DNA of 64,000 bases from Perkinsela sp. pyNocScin1. Lineage: Eukaryota > Euglenozoa > Kinetoplastea > Prokinetoplastida > Perkinselidae. Below, piece by piece: positions 62,930-64,000 of this stretch. A model generated the notes under the pieces. It was not told where the DNA came from and made no database searches. It saw nothing but the letters and a program-made list of their open reading frames with translations. Each line of letters starts with the position of its first letter. The stretch's first letter is position 1. The stretch is from assembly GCA_964019655.1 (NCBI GenBank), contig CAXHTR010000007.1, positions 620,001-684,000 on the forward strand, read 5' to 3'. A program made the position numbers and the translations under genes.

Positions 62930-64000
62930 CTAGCTAAGCTCAGCTATTTCTGTCTTAACAAAGGGCTGACCATTCTCATCGACACACTTAGTGTCATGCG
63001 CGATGATTTTGGCGCCTCTTTGACGCAGTTCTTCTGTTTCGATCGTGCCAGTCAGTGCATTATTAGAAATGTCCATGGTGAAGCATCGGTCCATTGGCCC
63101 GAAGCGCACAATTCCTGATAGCTGGTTGTTTGATACGTTAATATATCCACATAAGTGCACACTTGACAAATCGAGAGAGCCCGAAAAGTAGTTGTGCGAA
63201 ATATCGAATGATTCCGACGGATTGTTATCGCCAAAGAAAACCATTCCTTCGAAAAGGTTGTGCGAAATATTAAAGTCTTGCGGGGGCCCAAGCAAATTTT
63301 CAAAGTCCACAGTCCCCTCAAAAAAATTATCACTGATATCGAACTTCATCATCTCTGTACTCGCCAATGCGGCGAAATCGATCGTCCCAAACATACTATT
63401 GTACGCGAATTTCAGAGACTCTAGACGAGCTGATACAGTGGCAGCATTCATAGTCCCTGTGAGTTCGCTTTCCTCTAAATCGAGGAACCCAGCCCTCGGA
63501 AAACGCTCGAACGGGAATCCGCCTGTCTCCTGCAAACCTTGGACTGCTAGTGTGTAGACTTTTGGAAGGTCTACTTCGATTTGTAAATAAGTAAAATAAT
63601 TGTTACTCAGCGATAAATAAGTGAGCGTATTGGGGAGCCTTCGGATAATGATTTCCCCTGAGAACGAGCAGCCCCCGAGCTCAAGCACTTTAAGTTTCTG
63701 CGGTAAGTCATCAAAGCAGACACTGCCCGTGAAGGGACTGTTTACGAGCTCAAACTCTCGCATGCGGGGTGGCATGTGGCCCAGATCCACCGTGCCATGT
63801 ATCTTCTCCGCGTTCAAGTAAAACACTTTGAGCCGGCGTGGTAGATGACCAACATTGAGCGTACCAACGAATTGCGTATAACTAAATGTCAAACTTTCTA
63901 TGCGCTCAGGGAGATCTTCGGGCGTGAGCGGCCCAGAAAACGCACAGAAGTACATCTCCAATTTTCGGATAGATCGAGGTAGAAACTGCGGGCTGAATGG
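62930..64000 (-). CDS. Secreted LRR protein, long class, 5' end cut by window
   Basis: The frame is open from 64000 to the stop at 62930. The start lies outside; visible residues begin inside the array (FLPRSIRKLEMYF). At least 13 units can be followed, but after about the seventh (DLPKVY) the LP phrase is replaced by other sequence while the LxxNxFxGxV half persists (FDISDNFFEGTVDFENL, FDISHNYFSGSLDLSS). So the second half is a different repeat subtype. The tail is the VDENGE module, KCVDENGQPFVKTEIAELS. The N-terminal leader and cap cannot be judged. Confidence 0.9.
   Translation of the reverse strand, partial: PFSPQFLPRSIRKLEMYFCAFSGPLTPEDLPERIESLTFSYTQFVGTLNVGHLPRRLKVFYLNAEKIHGTVDLGHMPPRMREFELVNSPFTGSVCFDDLPQKLKVLELGGCSFSGEIIIRRLPNTLTYLSLSNNYFTYLQIEVDLPKVYTLAVQGLQETGGFPFERFPRAGFLDLEESELTGTMNAATVSARLESLKFAYNSMFGTIDFAALASTEMMKFDISDNFFEGTVDFENLLGPPQDFNISHNLFEGMVFFGDNNPSESFDISHNYFSGSLDLSSVHLCGYINVSNNQLSGIVRFGPMDRCFTMDISNNALTGTIETEELRQRGAKIIAHDTKCVDENGQPFVKTEIAELS

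Noticed and set aside
1-64000. Spliceosomal introns to rescue the broken genes
   Set aside because: In the nonsense-bearing loci the frame is aligned on both sides of the stop with no extra sequence, so there is nothing to splice out.
1-64000. Plant origin, because of the LRRNT-like cap
   Set aside because: No introns, no kinase or membrane domains, 23-residue units, and the gene order and companion genes fit a kinetoplastid.
1-64000. Trans-splice acceptor sites for each gene
   Set aside because: Pyrimidine-rich stretches precede many starts but a consistent tract-plus-AG could not be placed (for example none between 5836 and the start at 5874), so no sites are listed.
1-64000. tRNA or rRNA genes
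   Set aside because: No cloverleaf with A and B box sequences or rRNA stretch was recognised when reading the spacers; a tRNAscan run would settle this.

Overview
The window looks like nuclear DNA of a kinetoplastid-type protist. Protein genes are intronless and tightly packed, usually with about 90-300 bp between them, and they sit in long same-strand runs that switch direction at a few points, as in kinetoplastid polycistronic arrays. Genes recognisable outside the main family point the same way: a GT11 fucosyltransferase like the single mitochondrial FUT1 of trypanosomatids, a mitochondrial bS18-like ribosomal protein, a mitochondrial 2Fe-2S ferredoxin, and a family of proteins built from four ArdC-N-like repeats (the fold I recall for the Tc38/RBP38 kinetoplast DNA-binding proteins). 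The genus is inference; the kinetoplastid endosymbiont Perkinsela would fit, but I could not test this.

About 45 loci, most of the window, belong to one family of small secreted leucine-rich repeat (LRR) proteins. A typical member has a short hydrophobic leader, then a motif of the form ADxxLGRxD, a conserved LSDQxxMELLVDGF-like segment, a plant-like LRRNT cap (DxCxWxGVTCD), and 5-16 repeats of about 23 residues whose unit runs LPxxLxxLxLSxNxFxGxI. A short polar tail follows, with no C-terminal membrane helix or GPI signal. Two forms occur: a long class (5-16 repeats, several tail types) and a short class (always five repeats, about 205-255 residues, basic C-terminus). I count 40 intact or window-cut copies, five broken copies and three small relics.

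Layout. 1-8082 (+): LRR genes, one LRR pseudogene, and an ArdC-N-like pseudogene (4635-5684) with three in-frame stops and no frameshift. 8083-8998: convergent strand switch with a (CT)n tract. 8999-33493 (-): LRR array of both classes. 33775-43595 (-): non-LRR island of NAA20, three ArdC-N-like genes (one with an in-frame TGA), two LRR genes, ferredoxin, bS18m, an unknown protein and GT11. 43596-44104: divergent strand switch. 44105-45457 (+): one LRR gene. 45458-45606: convergent switch. 45607-59628 (-): LRR array with three nonsense-bearing pseudogenes and, at 50887-51367, a minisatellite bounded by perfect 27-bp inverted repeats. 59629-62929: gene-poor stretch with scrambled hAT transposase remnants and a PHD-finger fragment. 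62930-64000 (-): a last LRR gene cut by the window end.

Several broken genes carry in-frame stop codons while the frame beyond them stays open. That is the pattern expected of very young pseudogenes, of a silent donor archive for gene conversion, or of readthrough, and it is the most interesting question the sequence raises beside the LRR secretome itself.
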